From assembly GCF_041296385.1 (NCBI RefSeq), contig NC_091017.1, forward strand, positions 78,607,055 through 78,671,054: a stretch of 64,000 nt of DNA, given 5' to 3'. A program made the position numbers and the translations under genes. The notes beneath the pieces were generated by a model. That model saw only the letters and a program-made list of their open reading frames with translations. It was not told the origin of the DNA and did not search any database. Below are positions 42,976 to 54,150 of the stretch, piece after piece. Numbering within the stretch: the stretch's first letter is position 1; every line of letters starts with the position of its first letter. Source of the DNA: Aphelocoma coerulescens. Its lineage: Eukaryota; Chordata; Aves; Passeriformes; Corvidae.

Positions 42976-43896
42976 CCCTCTCTGGCTGGATTAACACACT
43001 GCACAATGAACCTGTCCAACATTCCCAAGTTCAGGTATTTCTCTGATATTTCAATATTCAGACGCACCCAAAAATCCAGGCTCAGCACTGAAGAAGTGCC
43101 TGCATTCCCTGAGCCAGAGCAGCGCTGCCAGTGCTCCCCACAATCCATAAATCCCTGGGTTTGGGGACGTGCCGATGCCACGGCAGCTCGGGCTGCCCCA
43201 GGCCGGGACTGATGGCTCCCCTGCCACCCCCCTTCAGCCCAACCTCGGCTTTTTATGCCCTTTGATTTGCAGAACAAAGGATTTATTCATCTTGTCCCAA
43301 AACTTCCCAGTTCATGCAACATCAGCCTCCCCAATCTTGTTCCCAAATCCTGCAGCAGGCACGTTCCAGAGCTGGGAGCGGGGCAGGGCTCTGGAAACAC
43401 CGAAACCCCTCCTGCAAGTGGGGTTAAACAATTCCTGCAGCACGTTTAACCCCTGGAAGCCGAGTTTTCCATGGAAATGTGCAGCCCTGGCTGACATCAG
43501 CACGAGGCTGGCTCAGAGTTTCGGGATGCTTTGCTCTGGGTTTGGATAATTTGGGATACGAGGGTTTGGATCTCGGATCCTCGGTGGGGTTTGGTGTGAA
43601 AACAGAACACGAGCACAGGTTCTGCCCCTCAGTGAGGGTGAAACCGTCCAGACAGGAACACCAGGAATTCCAGAGAACACAAATCCAGGGATTTGGGAAC
43701 CATCCCAGAGTCCCACTGTTTGCAATCCATGGATGAGCTGGGGCAGAGGGACACGGGACGGGACACAGAACCCACGGAGGCTCCGCCCCAGGGGAGGGCA
43801 CGGACCAGGGGGGGACTGCAGGTGACACAGATGTCCCAGGAATTGTCCCTAAAACTCCACTGGAGCTCTGCACCAGTGCAGCTCTGGATCCGCAGG

Positions 43897-44179
43897 AAAA
43901 GGATCTGGAGCTGCTGGATCAAACCCAGGAGACATCACAGAGCTGCTCCCAGGGCTGGAGGCAGCCTGGGAGAGCTGGGAATGTTCCCCTGGAGAAGGGA
44001 AGGAGCCAGGGAGAGCTGCGAGTCCCTTGCAGGGCCTAAAGGGGCTCCAGGAGAGCTGCAGAGGGACTGGGGCCAAGGCATGGAGGGCCAGGAGGCAGGG
44101 AATGGCTTCCCAGTGGGAAAGGGGAGCTTGGGGTGGAATGTTGGGAAGGAATTGCTGGCTGGGAGGGTGGGGAGGGGCT
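43897..44179 (+). mobile_element. CR1 LINE fragment, 5' part of a composite (family A)
   Basis: From ggaaaaggatctggagctgc to gtggggaggggctgg, where it switches directly into inverted family B. Confidence 0.88.
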
Positions 44180-44403
44180 GGCCCAGCCTGAGGCCGTTCC
44201 CTCTCCTCCTGTCCCTGTTCCCTGCCAGCAGAGCCCGACCCCCCCGGCTGCCCCCTCCTGTCAGGGACTTGTGCAGAGCCACAAGGTCCCCCCTGAGCCT
44301 CCTTTGCTCCAGCCTGAGCCCCTTCCCAGCTCCCTCAGGAATTCTCCAGCCCCTTCCCAGCTCCGTTCCCTTCCCTGGACAGCTCCAGCCCCTCAGGGTC
44401 TCT
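44180..44403 (-). mobile_element. CR1 LINE fragment, second part of a composite (family B)
   Basis: Inverted family B (cccagcctgaggccgttccc ... cagcccctcagggtctctc), lacking its 3' end. The junction with family A falls in a shared ctggccc-like stretch. Confidence 0.88.
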
Positions 44404-44510
44404 CTTGTCACGAGGAGCCCAAAACTGCAATGGCTCCATTTCAACCCAAGAGATTTTTTTGATCTAATAAATAAATAATTTTCACTCAAAAAAAAAAAAA
44501 AAAAAAAAAA
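44404..44510 (+). other. Short segment ending in a poly(A) tract
   Basis: About 80 bases of unassigned sequence with aataaataaataat, followed by 22 A residues (44489-44510). It sits between two CR1 segments and resembles the 3' end of a polyadenylated transcript, but is too short to assign. Confidence 0.45.
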
Positions 44511-44785
44511 GGCCCAGCAGGATTCTCTCTGTGCCCAGGGACAGCACCCAGGGAAGGGCTGGAGCTGGGCCAGGGCAGGGTCAGTTTGGATATCAGGGAA
44601 GGTTCTTCCCCCAGAGGGTGCTGGCACTGCCCAGGCTCCCCAGGGAATGGTCCCGGCCCCGAGGCTGCCAGAGCTCCAGGAGCGTTTGGGCAGCGCTGCC
44701 AGGGATGCCCAGGGTGGGGTTGGATCCATGATCCTGTGGGTCCCTTTCCATTGAGGATATCCCAGGATTCTACGAGGATGGAACA
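44511..44785 (+). mobile_element. CR1 LINE, 5'-truncated (family C)
   Basis: cccagggacagcacccaggg, gtttggatatcagggaaggt ... ggatatcccaggattctacg; plus-oriented 3' end. Confidence 0.85.
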
Positions 44786-45091
44786 CAGGGAACTCAAAGC
44801 TCATCAGGAACAAACCGCTCCCGTTTCCCTGAGGCGCTGCTGGGAGAAGGGGCCATGGGGGCTCCTCCCTGGGGGCTCCTCCATGGTCCTGGCCAGGTGG
44901 ACCTGGCGGTCCTGTGGCCAGTGCCCCACCCCCACTGCTCTTCATCACCACGGACAGCGGCCACTGCCCACCCTGGGACAGGGACAGGGATGGGGACAGC
45001 CCCAGCTGCAGGGTCACCCCTCCTGTGAGGTCACCAGCGTGCCACCACACCCAGAGATGGGATTCACCCGCCTGAGATGGGCCAGAACCAT

Positions 45092-45527
45092 GGAATCATG
45101 GGATGGTTTGGGTTGGGAAGGGATCTTAAGGATCATCCCATCCCATTCCATGGGCAGGGACACCTCCCACTGTCCCAGGCTGCTCCAAGCCCCAGTGTCC
45201 AGCCTGGCCTTGGACATTCCCAGGGATCCAGGGGCAGCCCCAGCTGCTCTGGCAATTCCAGCCCAGCCCCTCCCCACCCTCCCAGCCAGCAATTCCTTCC
45301 CAACATCCCACCTCAAGCTCCCCTTTCCCACTGGGAAGCCATTCCCTGCCTCCTGGCCCTCCAGCCCTTGGCCCCAGTCCCTCTGCAGCTCTCCTGGAGC
45401 CCCTTTAGGCCCTGCAAGGGGCTCCCAGCTCTCCCTGGCTCCTTCCCTTCTCCAGGGGAACATTCCCAGCTCTCCCAGCCTGATCCAGAGCAGAGGGGCT
45501 CCAGCCCTGGAGCAGCTCTGGAACCCC
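45092..45527 (-). mobile_element. CR1 LINE, 5'-truncated (family A)
   Basis: 3' end at catggaatcatgggatggtt; distal end at ggctccagccctggagcagc. Confidence 0.93.
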
Positions 45528-46541
45528 ACTCCATGGTGATGCAGGAATGAAGAGCCCACCCAGAGGGTTCCAGAGCAGCCAGGGGCTCTGGGCTGACCCT
45601 ACAATTCCATCCCTGTGGAGGAAGTTGTGACCTGACAGAGCTTTGGGTGCACAGCAGCCATGGAAAGGAGGGAATGGATTTGCAGGGAAAAAGGTGGAAC
45701 AGCAGCACAGAACCACCCTAAAAACCCCGTGTTTACATTTCAAACCTGTCCTGGATCCCTCCCTGGCTGCTCAGGGGCTGTCACAGTCAGGGTGACAAAC
45801 ACCCCCCAGCCCAGGGACCGGCTGAAAATATCATTTTCCTGACATGAGAGGCTTCAACAGAAGAGAAAAAGCATCCAGGGGGGCAGACACAACTTCCCAA
45901 AAGGTCCAGGACATGGCTGCATCCCAAGGAATGATGGGCACATCCAAAAGCCCCTGTGTCCTGCACTGCAGCTCTGCCTCTCCAAGCTGCCTTTCCTGAG
46001 GCACAGGGCTCTATTCCACGGTAAACATCCCAAATCCTAGTTATCCCAGCCCTGGCAGGAAGGAAAAACCAACACCATCCCCAGGCTGTGGTTTGTGGTT
46101 CCCAAAACCAACGTCCAGGTCCCAGGAAGCAGCAGCAGACAGGGAAGGAAAGGAGGGAGCACATGAAGGAATTCAAATTCCAAACTCCCGTCCTGACACC
46201 GTCCTTGGTCTGAAGACAAACCCGGACAAAGGAAAAGACCAAGGATCTCGTGGGCTATGGAGCAACTTTTCCATGAGGGATGGGTGTTCTCCACCAGCAC
46301 CGAGGCGCTGGGACAGACTGGCACGGGCAGTTCTCAATCCTTGGCCTCTCTGCTGAGCCTGGCAATGGGAATAGGGACAAAAACCCAAAATAACCGGATT
46401 TTGAGGCACATCCCACATTTTCCAGCCTCTCCTGCACCTTCAGGACTCCCAGCAGGGCCCCAGGAGTGAGGAGCAAACCCCTTGAGGCACCAGATTCACC
46501 CCACACTGCCCAGCATTGCCGGTTTGGTGTTGCACAGTTAC

Positions 46542-46718
46542 CTCTTCCTCCTCATCCTCATCCTCCACATCCAGGATCCCCGAGTCCTGCTCTGACATGG
46601 GGCTGGTGTTCTTCACCTCCAGCTCGGAGCTGGCGCTGAATTCCTTCTTGGATTTCTTCCCCCCGCTAATCCTGGGCTGCTGGGACACGATGTTGTCCAG
46701 GTTCCTCTGCTGCTGTGC
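46542..46718 (-). CDS. EXOC6B: EXOC6B internal coding exon (acidic linker), first of nine in window
   Basis: Seen: 59 in-frame codons reading from AQQQRNLDNIV through a Lys/Ser-rich stretch (GGKKSKKEFSA) to SEQDSGILDVEDEDEEEE. The acceptor is tttttcctag and the donor is gtaact. Family knowledge: EXOC6B is the Sec15 subunit of the octameric exocyst, which tethers post-Golgi and recycling vesicles to the plasma membrane; Sec15 proteins bind Rab11/Rab8-type GTPases. This exon is the charged linker between the N-terminal coiled-coil part and the CATCHR-like helical body. It is one of the most divergent parts between EXOC6 and EXOC6B, and the NLDNIVSQQPRI and SEQDSGILDVED strings fit 6B. It starts and ends in phase 0. 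No exon for the preceding residues was found up to 64000, so the upstream intron exceeds 17 kb. Confidence 0.96.
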
Positions 46719-46739
46719 CTAGGAAAAAGCAGATTTCAC

Positions 46740-47170
46740 CTGGGATTTAATTTGGTTTTCAGGCACGAGGCGCAGCCACTCGCGGAAGGGGACGAAGGAG
46801 GCCGGACGCGCCCCGCGGAATTCCGACACGTCGCCTTTCCCCCACCCCAGATATCCCAAGATCCATTTGCAGAGCAGGCCAGGGATTATGCAACGATCCA
46901 AACACGCTCCTGACTCTTTCCGAATCGCGATGGCCCGGCCCCCGCGCTGCCACATTGATCCATTTACGGCCCAGCTGCAGCAGCGCTCGCCGTGGGCCAT
47001 GTGCTGACTGTCACAGCCTGCACTCAGGGACCTCCTGAACCGCTGGATTTGTTCCTCTTTTCCAGCCGTGGCAGCACAAAACATTCCACATCTGGACCCC
47101 AGAGGTCCCTGAAAGCATTTTTGTGGCAGCCCAGGAGGGTTTAATTGCGCGTTGTTGATGTGCGGAACGA
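46740..47170. promoter_or_regulatory. Non-repetitive island next to an EXOC6B exon
   Basis: Repeat-free, CpG-containing intron immediately upstream (in gene sense) of the acidic-linker exon. It contains ggattatgcaacgatccaaa, cacattgatccatttacggc and tttaattgcgcgttgttgat. It could be a conserved intronic element; this is unproven. Confidence 0.22.
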
Positions 47171-47627
47171 GCTGTAAAAGGTACTCAAGGAACAGGCGCT
47201 GGGAGCACCGGGATGGAGGGCTGGGAACACGTGGAGCTGTTCCAGGGATTCTGGGGTTGTCTGGCAGTGGAGGTCGCTGCCTGTGCCCTGCTGTGAAAAT
47301 TCCCTGGTTTTCCTTTGCTCTGGAGCACAGCAATGGACAGGAAAACGGTTTAGCCCTAATTGTTCAGGAGTCCATCAAACCGAAGGACGAGGAATGGGAA
47401 CAGCACGGACATGCAGGGGGTCTCCAGGGCCAAATCCCAGCCAAAAGCAGGGAAAAAAGGCCAATCCCATGGATGCGGCGGTGCTGGACACATGGGTTGG
47501 TGAGCTGGTGCAACTGGAGAATAAACACTCGGAAAACCTGGAATTTATAGGGATTTAGCCACAGATTTAGAGGATTCCTCCCATATTTTGCTGTGGCTTT
47601 TTTATCTATCAGAAGAAAGGTGTGTGG

Positions 47628-47715
47628 GAATCATGGAGCCACGGAAGGGACCTTATGGATCCACTCCATGGGCAGGGACACCTTCTGCAAGCCCAGGTAG
47701 CTGCTGGACAGTCTG
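47628..47715 (-). mobile_element. Degenerate CR1 3' fragment
   Basis: gaatcatggagccacggaag and then ggaccttatggatccactcc; weak similarity to the inverted family A end. Confidence 0.5.
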
Positions 47716-47869
47716 GAATTCCGGGATTCCACGAGGTGGCAAAAGGGGACCATCCCCTTCCCCATGGGAATGCAACAGCCTGGATTTAGAAGGAAGCAGG
47801 AAAACCATAAATCCTGCTGTAGATCCAGCTGCCAATGACACCGAGGGAGAATGAAAACATTCGTAATCA

Positions 47870-47915
47870 CAATTACAAATCACTAATTATTAATTACTAA
47901 TTACTAATTAGCGCT
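47870..47915. repeat. Short AT-rich tandem (taattac)n
   Basis: actaattattaattactaat followed by tactaattag; a few 7-bp units containing TAATTA homeodomain-like cores. Confidence 0.7.
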
Positions 47916-49408
47916 ACCTGAGCTGCAGAGAGCACAAAGCTTCATCCATGTGTAAACCTCCTGGATTATTTCCTTTTCAATGCTTGGAAATTTTAATATC
48001 CCCCAAAAAAAAAAACAATTCAGGAGCAGCTTTTAATTTTTGCCAGCCTCCAAGTCCCTTTGGAATCCCTCCTTGGGATGCAAAACCCTTCTGGGGACCG
48101 AGCACCGGAGTAATTCCCACATCTGAAGAATATGAAAATCCAAGCGCGGCGTGGACGCCCCGTTCCTTGGAAAATCCACCCCCAAGTGCTCCTCACCCCG
48201 AGCACACACGGTCAGCTCCGGGTTCATTAAGGAGCACGGTAATCGGTAACAGAATTCCACGTGCAAAGCTGCCCCTGGAGGTGGCGACTGCTCGGATTGG
48301 GATGCGCTATCCCATAGCACAACCTTGACCTCTAGTGGCTGGAAAGCAGGAGCAGCCCTGGAGCTCATTTAGTCCGAGTGCTCCTCCCAGCCGAGCCAGG
48401 GGACTCCCAGCCCATCCCTTTAAAGAGATCTCTTTAGGGATCAATCCCAACAATGGGAATTTTTGCAACAGGGCCCCAAAGGGAAAGGTCTGGGTGGACA
48501 CTGCCCAGGACAAAGTTTTGCTCCCAACGTCAGGACCCGAAGCCATTGGGGGAAAAAGGGGCGTTTTTGGCAGCGGGAACGTCGGACTTCAGAGGCACCA
48601 CTCTATAGAAAGGCCTTGCGACATCCCATAAAGGGAATTAGGACTTCAAAAAGGGGAGGGAGCGCTTGGTCCTTCAGAAGAGGACACAACAAAGGGTCGG
48701 GGCTCCGTCCCACCCTCGGACCCGCCCAGCGCTGCCATGAGTTTCCCAACCGAGGCGTAATGAAGTTCTAACCCTGAATCCACTGGAAATTCCCCCAAAA
48801 GCAAGCCCAGTGCGCTCATTAAACCCTCCAGTTCATGTAATCCTTCTTCTTCTGGAGAGGAGAGAATCAAAGAGTGGGAAAACATGAAGTTTTGGATCAA
48901 GCACTGAGCTGGAAACGGATCATTAACCAGGGCGGAGCGGGCCCGGAGCGGCCATGGGAGAGGGAAATCTGGGATAACGAGCTGGAGGATGCTGCTGCCA
49001 GCCCCAGACTCCTCTGCCCAGCCCTCAGCGTGAAACACTCGGGATTTCAGGCTGGACATGGAATTGGTGTCACCAAGGATCCATGGAAGTGCTCTCTGAG
49101 GATCCCCAGCCTTGGTCCCACTTTCTTTTCCAAGAGGGATTAATCTTCCTTCAGGCCCAACTCTGCTGTGGGAGCACAGCAGGACGTGACCAGGGGTCAA
49201 TATTGATAAGATCCCAACCAAATATTGATAAGACCTAAAAAATTCCAGTTATTTAGAAATCAAGGAAAGCTGGCTCTCCGGCATCGCTCCAGGACAAGCA
49301 GTCCCCCATGGAATTCACCCCCCATGCTTTGATTTTGCACTTTCAATGCAAATAAACTGATTTCTCAAGTTTGACCTGGATTAAAGCCCAAGGACTTTCT
49401 GGGAAAAT

Positions 49409-49612
49409 CACAGAATCCCGGAATGGGTTGGGTTGGAAGGGACCTTAAAGCTCATCCCATCCCACCCACAGGGACACCTTCCACTGTCCCAGGCTGCTCC
49501 AAGCCCCAATGTCCAGCCTGGCCTTGGACACTGCCAGGGATCCAGGGGCAGCCACAGCTGCTCTGGGCACCCTGTGCCAGGGCCTGCCCACCCTCTGGAT
49601 GAAAAAAAAAAG
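49409..49612 (-). mobile_element. CR1 LINE, truncated (family A)
   Basis: 3' end at tcacagaatcccggaatggg; runs to the ctgcccaccctctgg block and then an A-tract. Confidence 0.9.
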
Positions 49613-50891
49613 GGAAAAATTTCATGTCCCAACTCCCAGATATCCTAAAAAGCAGCCAGAGGATGTTCTGATGCACAGAAAGTTTCCAGCCCCCCAGGAG
49701 CAATTTGGACCTTGAGGAATCTTCACCCTTCAGGATTTTTTGTGGGGGCAGTTCTCAATTAGACAAGATTTTCCAGGGATTTCTACGTTAAAGAAAACCC
49801 AATGGCCCCACAGTAGATCCATGGATGTTTGTTCCTTTCCCTTTCTGGGAACACCGGAGCCAAATCCCGGCCTACAACGGGCACATTCCGACCGCAGCGG
49901 GAGCGCCCCGAGCCCGGAATGAAGGAGCGATCCGGGAACCAGGCCCTGCGCACGCCAGAAGGAACGGGAATGGCTTTTCCATCTCCAGGAGGGCATTCCC
50001 AGCCCCCCGCTCCCGGCAGGAAACGATCTGGACTGAGGTGACCTAGAAGTGAGAAATATCGAATTTTCTTCAACTTTGTGGAGCCGCCGAGGTTTCGGTT
50101 TCAGCTCGAGGGAAAGGCAGAGCTGGGGGGAGGCCCAGAGGAAGCAGCTCGGGAGAAATTCGGGATTATCCTAAGGAACTCCCCACTCCCAGCCCCAGGT
50201 CACTCCCAGCACTTCCCTGGGCCGGGGGTGCAGCGGAACAACCCTTCCATGGATTTGCTGTGGCACAGGAAGGATCAAACCCGACCTGCAGAGCAGCACT
50301 GGGGGATTTGGGGGTTCTGTTCCCCACAGAGGGGCGGGAGGAGCCCGGGGAAGAGGCCCCACATCAAAGGCCGGGTGACACCCGGGGCGCCCTCAGAAAA
50401 CCAACAGAGCCGGGGCTGGGGAGGCCCAAAGCCCTCGGGGGATGGCAAATCCAATCCAAAATCCCCTCAGCTTTTGGTGTGGATTCCATGAAAGCGAGGC
50501 CAGTTCGGGGTTATCCTGTGAAATTGCCTCTGGTACCCAGGACCATCAATCCCGGCTTGCTCTGCCCCACGGGAACACCAAGGGAGGCAGGACAGCCGAG
50601 GCCCGTTCACAGCTGATGTTGCGCTCAGGAGGAAAACACCAAGCGTTGGGTTCGTGGAGCTGAAGCTCCCCCCAAGCACTGCCACTGCCCTCATCCACAG
50701 CAGCCTGCGAGACCAGGAGCACCCCCACCACTCCATCAGAGCAGAATTCCCGGTGCCTGACAGGAATTCCCGCTCCAGACTGGCTGGGAGGACAAGCAAA
50801 GGCACCTTTCCGCCTCCAGGGCCAGGCCCAGGGCAGTGACCCGTGTTTGGGGACCGAGGTTGTCATCAGGCAGCCCTGGAGACTTTTAGGA

Positions 50892-50986
50892 GACCTGGGA
50901 CAGTGGGAGGTGTCCCTGCCCATGGCAGGGGTGGCACCGGATGAGCTTTAAGGTCCCTTCCAACCCAAACTATCCTGGGATTCAAA
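50892..50986 (+). mobile_element. CR1 LINE 3'-end fragment (family A)
   Basis: gacctgggacagtgggaggt ... cttccaacccaaactatcct; about the last 95 bases of the element. Confidence 0.88.
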
Positions 50987-51210
50987 GTCCTCAACAGGAA
51001 GGACTTTCCTCAGCATTCCAGGATCCATCCTGAAAAAATTCCCACAAATTTGGGAACGGCAACTCCACCTTCCCCACCCGTCACAACCCAACTGACCCAA
51101 CCCATCCAAGCCCGAGTTGAATTTTCTGCAGCTGAATTTTCCATAGTTGAGATTTTCAAAGCAACTCAACCCCTCGAGACTGAGTGACCCCGGCCCCAAA
51201 CCTGCACCCC

Positions 51211-51475
51211 AATGCCATGGAGTCATTCCCAACACCACGGAATCATTCCCAGAGCCATAGAGTCATTCCCAATGCCATGGGATCATTCCCAATGCCATGG
51301 GATCATTCCCAGAGCCATGGAGTCATTCTGAATGCCACGGAATCATTCCCAATGCCACGGAATCATTCCCAATGCCATGGGATCATTCCCAGAGCCACGG
51401 AGTCATTCCCAGAGCCACGGAGTCATTCCCAATGCCAGAGTCATTCCCAAGGCCATGGGATCATTCCCAGAGCAG
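51211..51475. repeat. 20-bp minisatellite, about 13 copies
   Basis: Two alternating unit types, aatgccatggaatcattccc and agagccatggagtcattccc, with small changes and one shortened unit near 51436. Confidence 0.95.
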
Positions 51476-51599
51476 GCCAGGGACTCCGCCAGGCTCAGCC
51501 TCAGAGCCCCCCTAAGGACAGTTGTCTCCCCACCTCCGGGAGCAACGAGCTCCTTTAAAACCCCAGTATTTTTATTTTTGTAACTTCACCTTGTTTTCT

Positions 51600-51900
51600 G
51601 CACCCGTTTGCAGACGCTCCCGTCTCACCTCCCCTCACCTCCACCCACCAATATTTACTCGTGAGCAGAACCTAATTAGGTTTATCCTGATGAGACACGA
51701 GATAAGGCCCGGGGAGAAGGGGCTGATGATTTAAAGGGAGCGAAGTCGGCTGTGGTTGGCTTTGGTGGTTTTGATTAGTTCCTGCTGTGACGGTTTTACA
51801 GACCTCTCTAATGGGCTGAGACACCGAATTTTCAAATATCATTTCCCGATTCCCCCAGGAATGGGATACATATTCCTTAAACAATCTTAGGGAAGAAAAG
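51600..51900. promoter_or_regulatory. Non-repetitive island with homeodomain-type palindrome
   Basis: CCTAATTAGG (51671-51680) is a perfect 10-bp palindrome, followed by tttatcctgatgagac, GATAAGGCC and tgattagttcctgctgtgac. No repeats are present. Candidate enhancer only. Confidence 0.28.
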
Positions 51901-52982
51901 AGGCGGGGGGGAAAAAAAAAAATAAAATAAAAAAAAGCAGCAAAGCAGACTGGCTACGGGGGGAGGAGAAAAAGAATGTTAATAAAAAATGACAGTAGGG
52001 CTGGATCCCTGCCAAAGAGCCATTCCAGAGTTATAAAATCCCCCTCGGATCAGATAAAAGCAGGGATTATTATTGCAAGGTGTAAACTCAACACACGGCC
52101 ACGGCTCCTGCTTTGAGTTTGCCCGCGGAGCCGGCGCTGTGGGGACGAGGAGGGGCTCGGCCTCTCCCGTTCCCGGTGCTAACTCGTTATCAGAGCAGAC
52201 AATTTGTTGGAGGTTTGGCTGACAAAGTTCTCCCTCGGCTCAGGAAACGAGGCCCAACAATGGGAGGGGTTTTTTTGAACTCCATTCCAGGTCATTAAGT
52301 AAGAGCGGTTTGGAAGTGCAGCGCTGAACGGGTTTGTTCTCCCCAGCGCCCTGCACAGACTCGGCCTCGAGCCCCCACTCCTCATCCCCTAAAATGTCTC
52401 TTCCACCTCGGCCCATCCAGTGCTAAAATCCACCTCATGAGCTGAAATCCCTAAATATCAATTTTCTTCAAATCCAAGTTTTTGGCATCGAGTGATGAGG
52501 AAAATGCAATTCCCCCTTTGCTCTGCTCTCACCCCATGATTTATCCTCATGCCCTGCTCCTGCTCCTTCTCCCAACCCACGGGATGAGCTCAGCCACATT
52601 TACATCCTTGCAGTTCATTCAGGAACTGAGTTAATTCAGCTTTTTATACCAAACCATTAAACCTCAGCTGGTTTTGGGGCTGGGCCGCTCAGCCCAGCAC
52701 TTGGAGAAGGGAACAATCCCGACTCTCCCTTCCAAGGATCCATAAGGAGAAGTTTATCACACAAGGATTGATAAAAAGCCTTGGGCAACCACAGCCCTCG
52801 GGTCAGCTGCACAAAAAAAGCCACTTTTTAAGAAGCCCTTTATGGACAAAGTGTTGATTTACACTTCTGCGGGATCCAGATCTGTGGGCAGCTTCAAAGG
52901 GAGCTCAGTTGTGCGATTACAAAGTTTATTTATCACATTTACACGCGGCGGAGGAGCCGAGAATGAGCTCAGGGGACCGAAA

Positions 52983-53030
52983 GCAGCAGCAGCAGGAGGA
53001 GGAGGAGGAGGAGGAGGAGGAGGAGGAGGG
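52983..53030. repeat. (AGC)n/(AGG)n microsatellite
   Basis: Four AGC units run into about twelve AGG units. Confidence 0.96.
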
Positions 53031-53683
53031 ATGTTCCACAGGGAATTTCAAACACATGAAAGGCCTTGGCCTGACAACCCTGCAGCTCGGGGCTCTGCTC
53101 CATCAGCCCAAGCTCTCGGCGAGATAAATGGTTTACAGCCAAGCAACTGCAAGGAGATTCTTTGATTCGCTTCTCCCAAGGATTTAAAATTCCTTTTCCA
53201 GCTGGGAGCACCCCTGGGTGAAATCCCCCACCCTGGGAGCTGCCCTGACGCCGGGCTGGTTTAACTCCGCCTGTTCGCACAGCGCCGGAGAGGCTCCCCT
53301 GGCCCGGTGAGACACGATGGTGACTCAAAGCTCCCGTGGCAACTCCCACACGCTGCTTTCACCTCTCCTCACTCGGAACTGGGACCCAGCCGAAGCCCTG
53401 AGTGAGAGAGGGAGCAGCAGAGGAATCCCAACCAAAGCTGGGCACAGGCGAGAGGGTCCCAGGCTCACCCAGCCCGGCCCGGGATGACTCGGGCACCCAA
53501 GCGTGCAGGGCCCGGCTTCGGGAGCTCTCCCGGGGAATTGGGATTGTTTTCCAAGCCAGGCCTTGTTCCAACACGCTCCCTGACAAGCAAGGCATGACAC
53601 GGGCAACAGGGATTGGGTTGGTTCTGTTTTTTTCCAGTGAAACTGTTAAAAAGGAGAAATCCTTTGTTTCCTCAGGAAAAAAA

Positions 53684-53982
53684 GAGAGAGGAGAGGAGAG
53701 GAGAGGAGAGGAGAGGAGAGGAGAGGAGAGGAGAGGAGAGGAGAGGAGAGGAGAGGAGAGGAGAGGAGAGGAGAGGAGAGGAGAGGAGAGGAGAGGAGAG
53801 GAGAGGAGAGGAGAGGAGAGGAGAGGAGAGGAGAGGAGAGGAGAGGAGAGGAGAGGAGAGGAGAGGAGAGGAGAGGAGAGGAGAGGAGAGGAGAGGAGAG
53901 GAGAGGAGAGGAGAGGAGAGGAGAGGAGAGGAGAGGAGAGGAGAGGAGAGGAGAGGAGAGGAGAGGAGAGGAGAGGAGAGGA
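53684..53982. repeat. (GGAGA)n microsatellite, about 59 copies, 299 bp
   Basis: Essentially pure purine pentamer on the plus strand and pyrimidine on the minus strand. It is flanked by aaaaaaagaga and gattaaagg. The array is open in all three plus-strand frames, so frames through it are not coding evidence. Confidence 0.99.
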
Positions 53983-54055
53983 TTAAAGGCACAGATTCAG
54001 GCTTTGACTTAAGGACACTCTATCAGAGAATCAGAATTACAAAACTGGGCAGTTC

Positions 54056-54150
54056 ATGGAATCACAGAGAGGTTTGGGTCGGAAAAGCTCATCCCATTCC
54101 AGCCCTTCCACGGGCAGGGACACCCTCCACTACCCCAGGTTGGTCTGAGC
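54056..54150 (-). mobile_element. CR1 LINE 3' fragment
   Basis: catggaatcacagagaggtt and then tgggtcggaaaagctcatcc; cut after the cagggacaccctccactacc block. Confidence 0.78.

Larger units (their letters stand above)
38286..46541 (-). other. EXOC6B intron (8.3 kb)
   Basis: Starts, in genomic order, with the AT-rich degenerate array 38290-39370. It continues through the direct/inverted CR1 duplication 40128-40700, CR1 copies (40989-41382, 42503-42975) and the CR1 composite 43897-44785. A last CR1 lies at 45092-45527. Unassigned stretches are 39371-40127, 41383-42260, 42976-43896 and 45528-46541; no exon is seen in them. Confidence 0.85.

Noticed and set aside
4559..46718. EXOC6 (the paralogue) instead of EXOC6B
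   Set aside because: At diagnostic positions (GARETF, HETLDGYRKYFNQ, NILDSDN, FPFSEFVPK) the exons read as the 6B form, not the EXOC6 form.
51211..51475. Regular short repeats resembling a CRISPR array
   Set aside because: Units are contiguous without unique spacers, and the context is a vertebrate intron.
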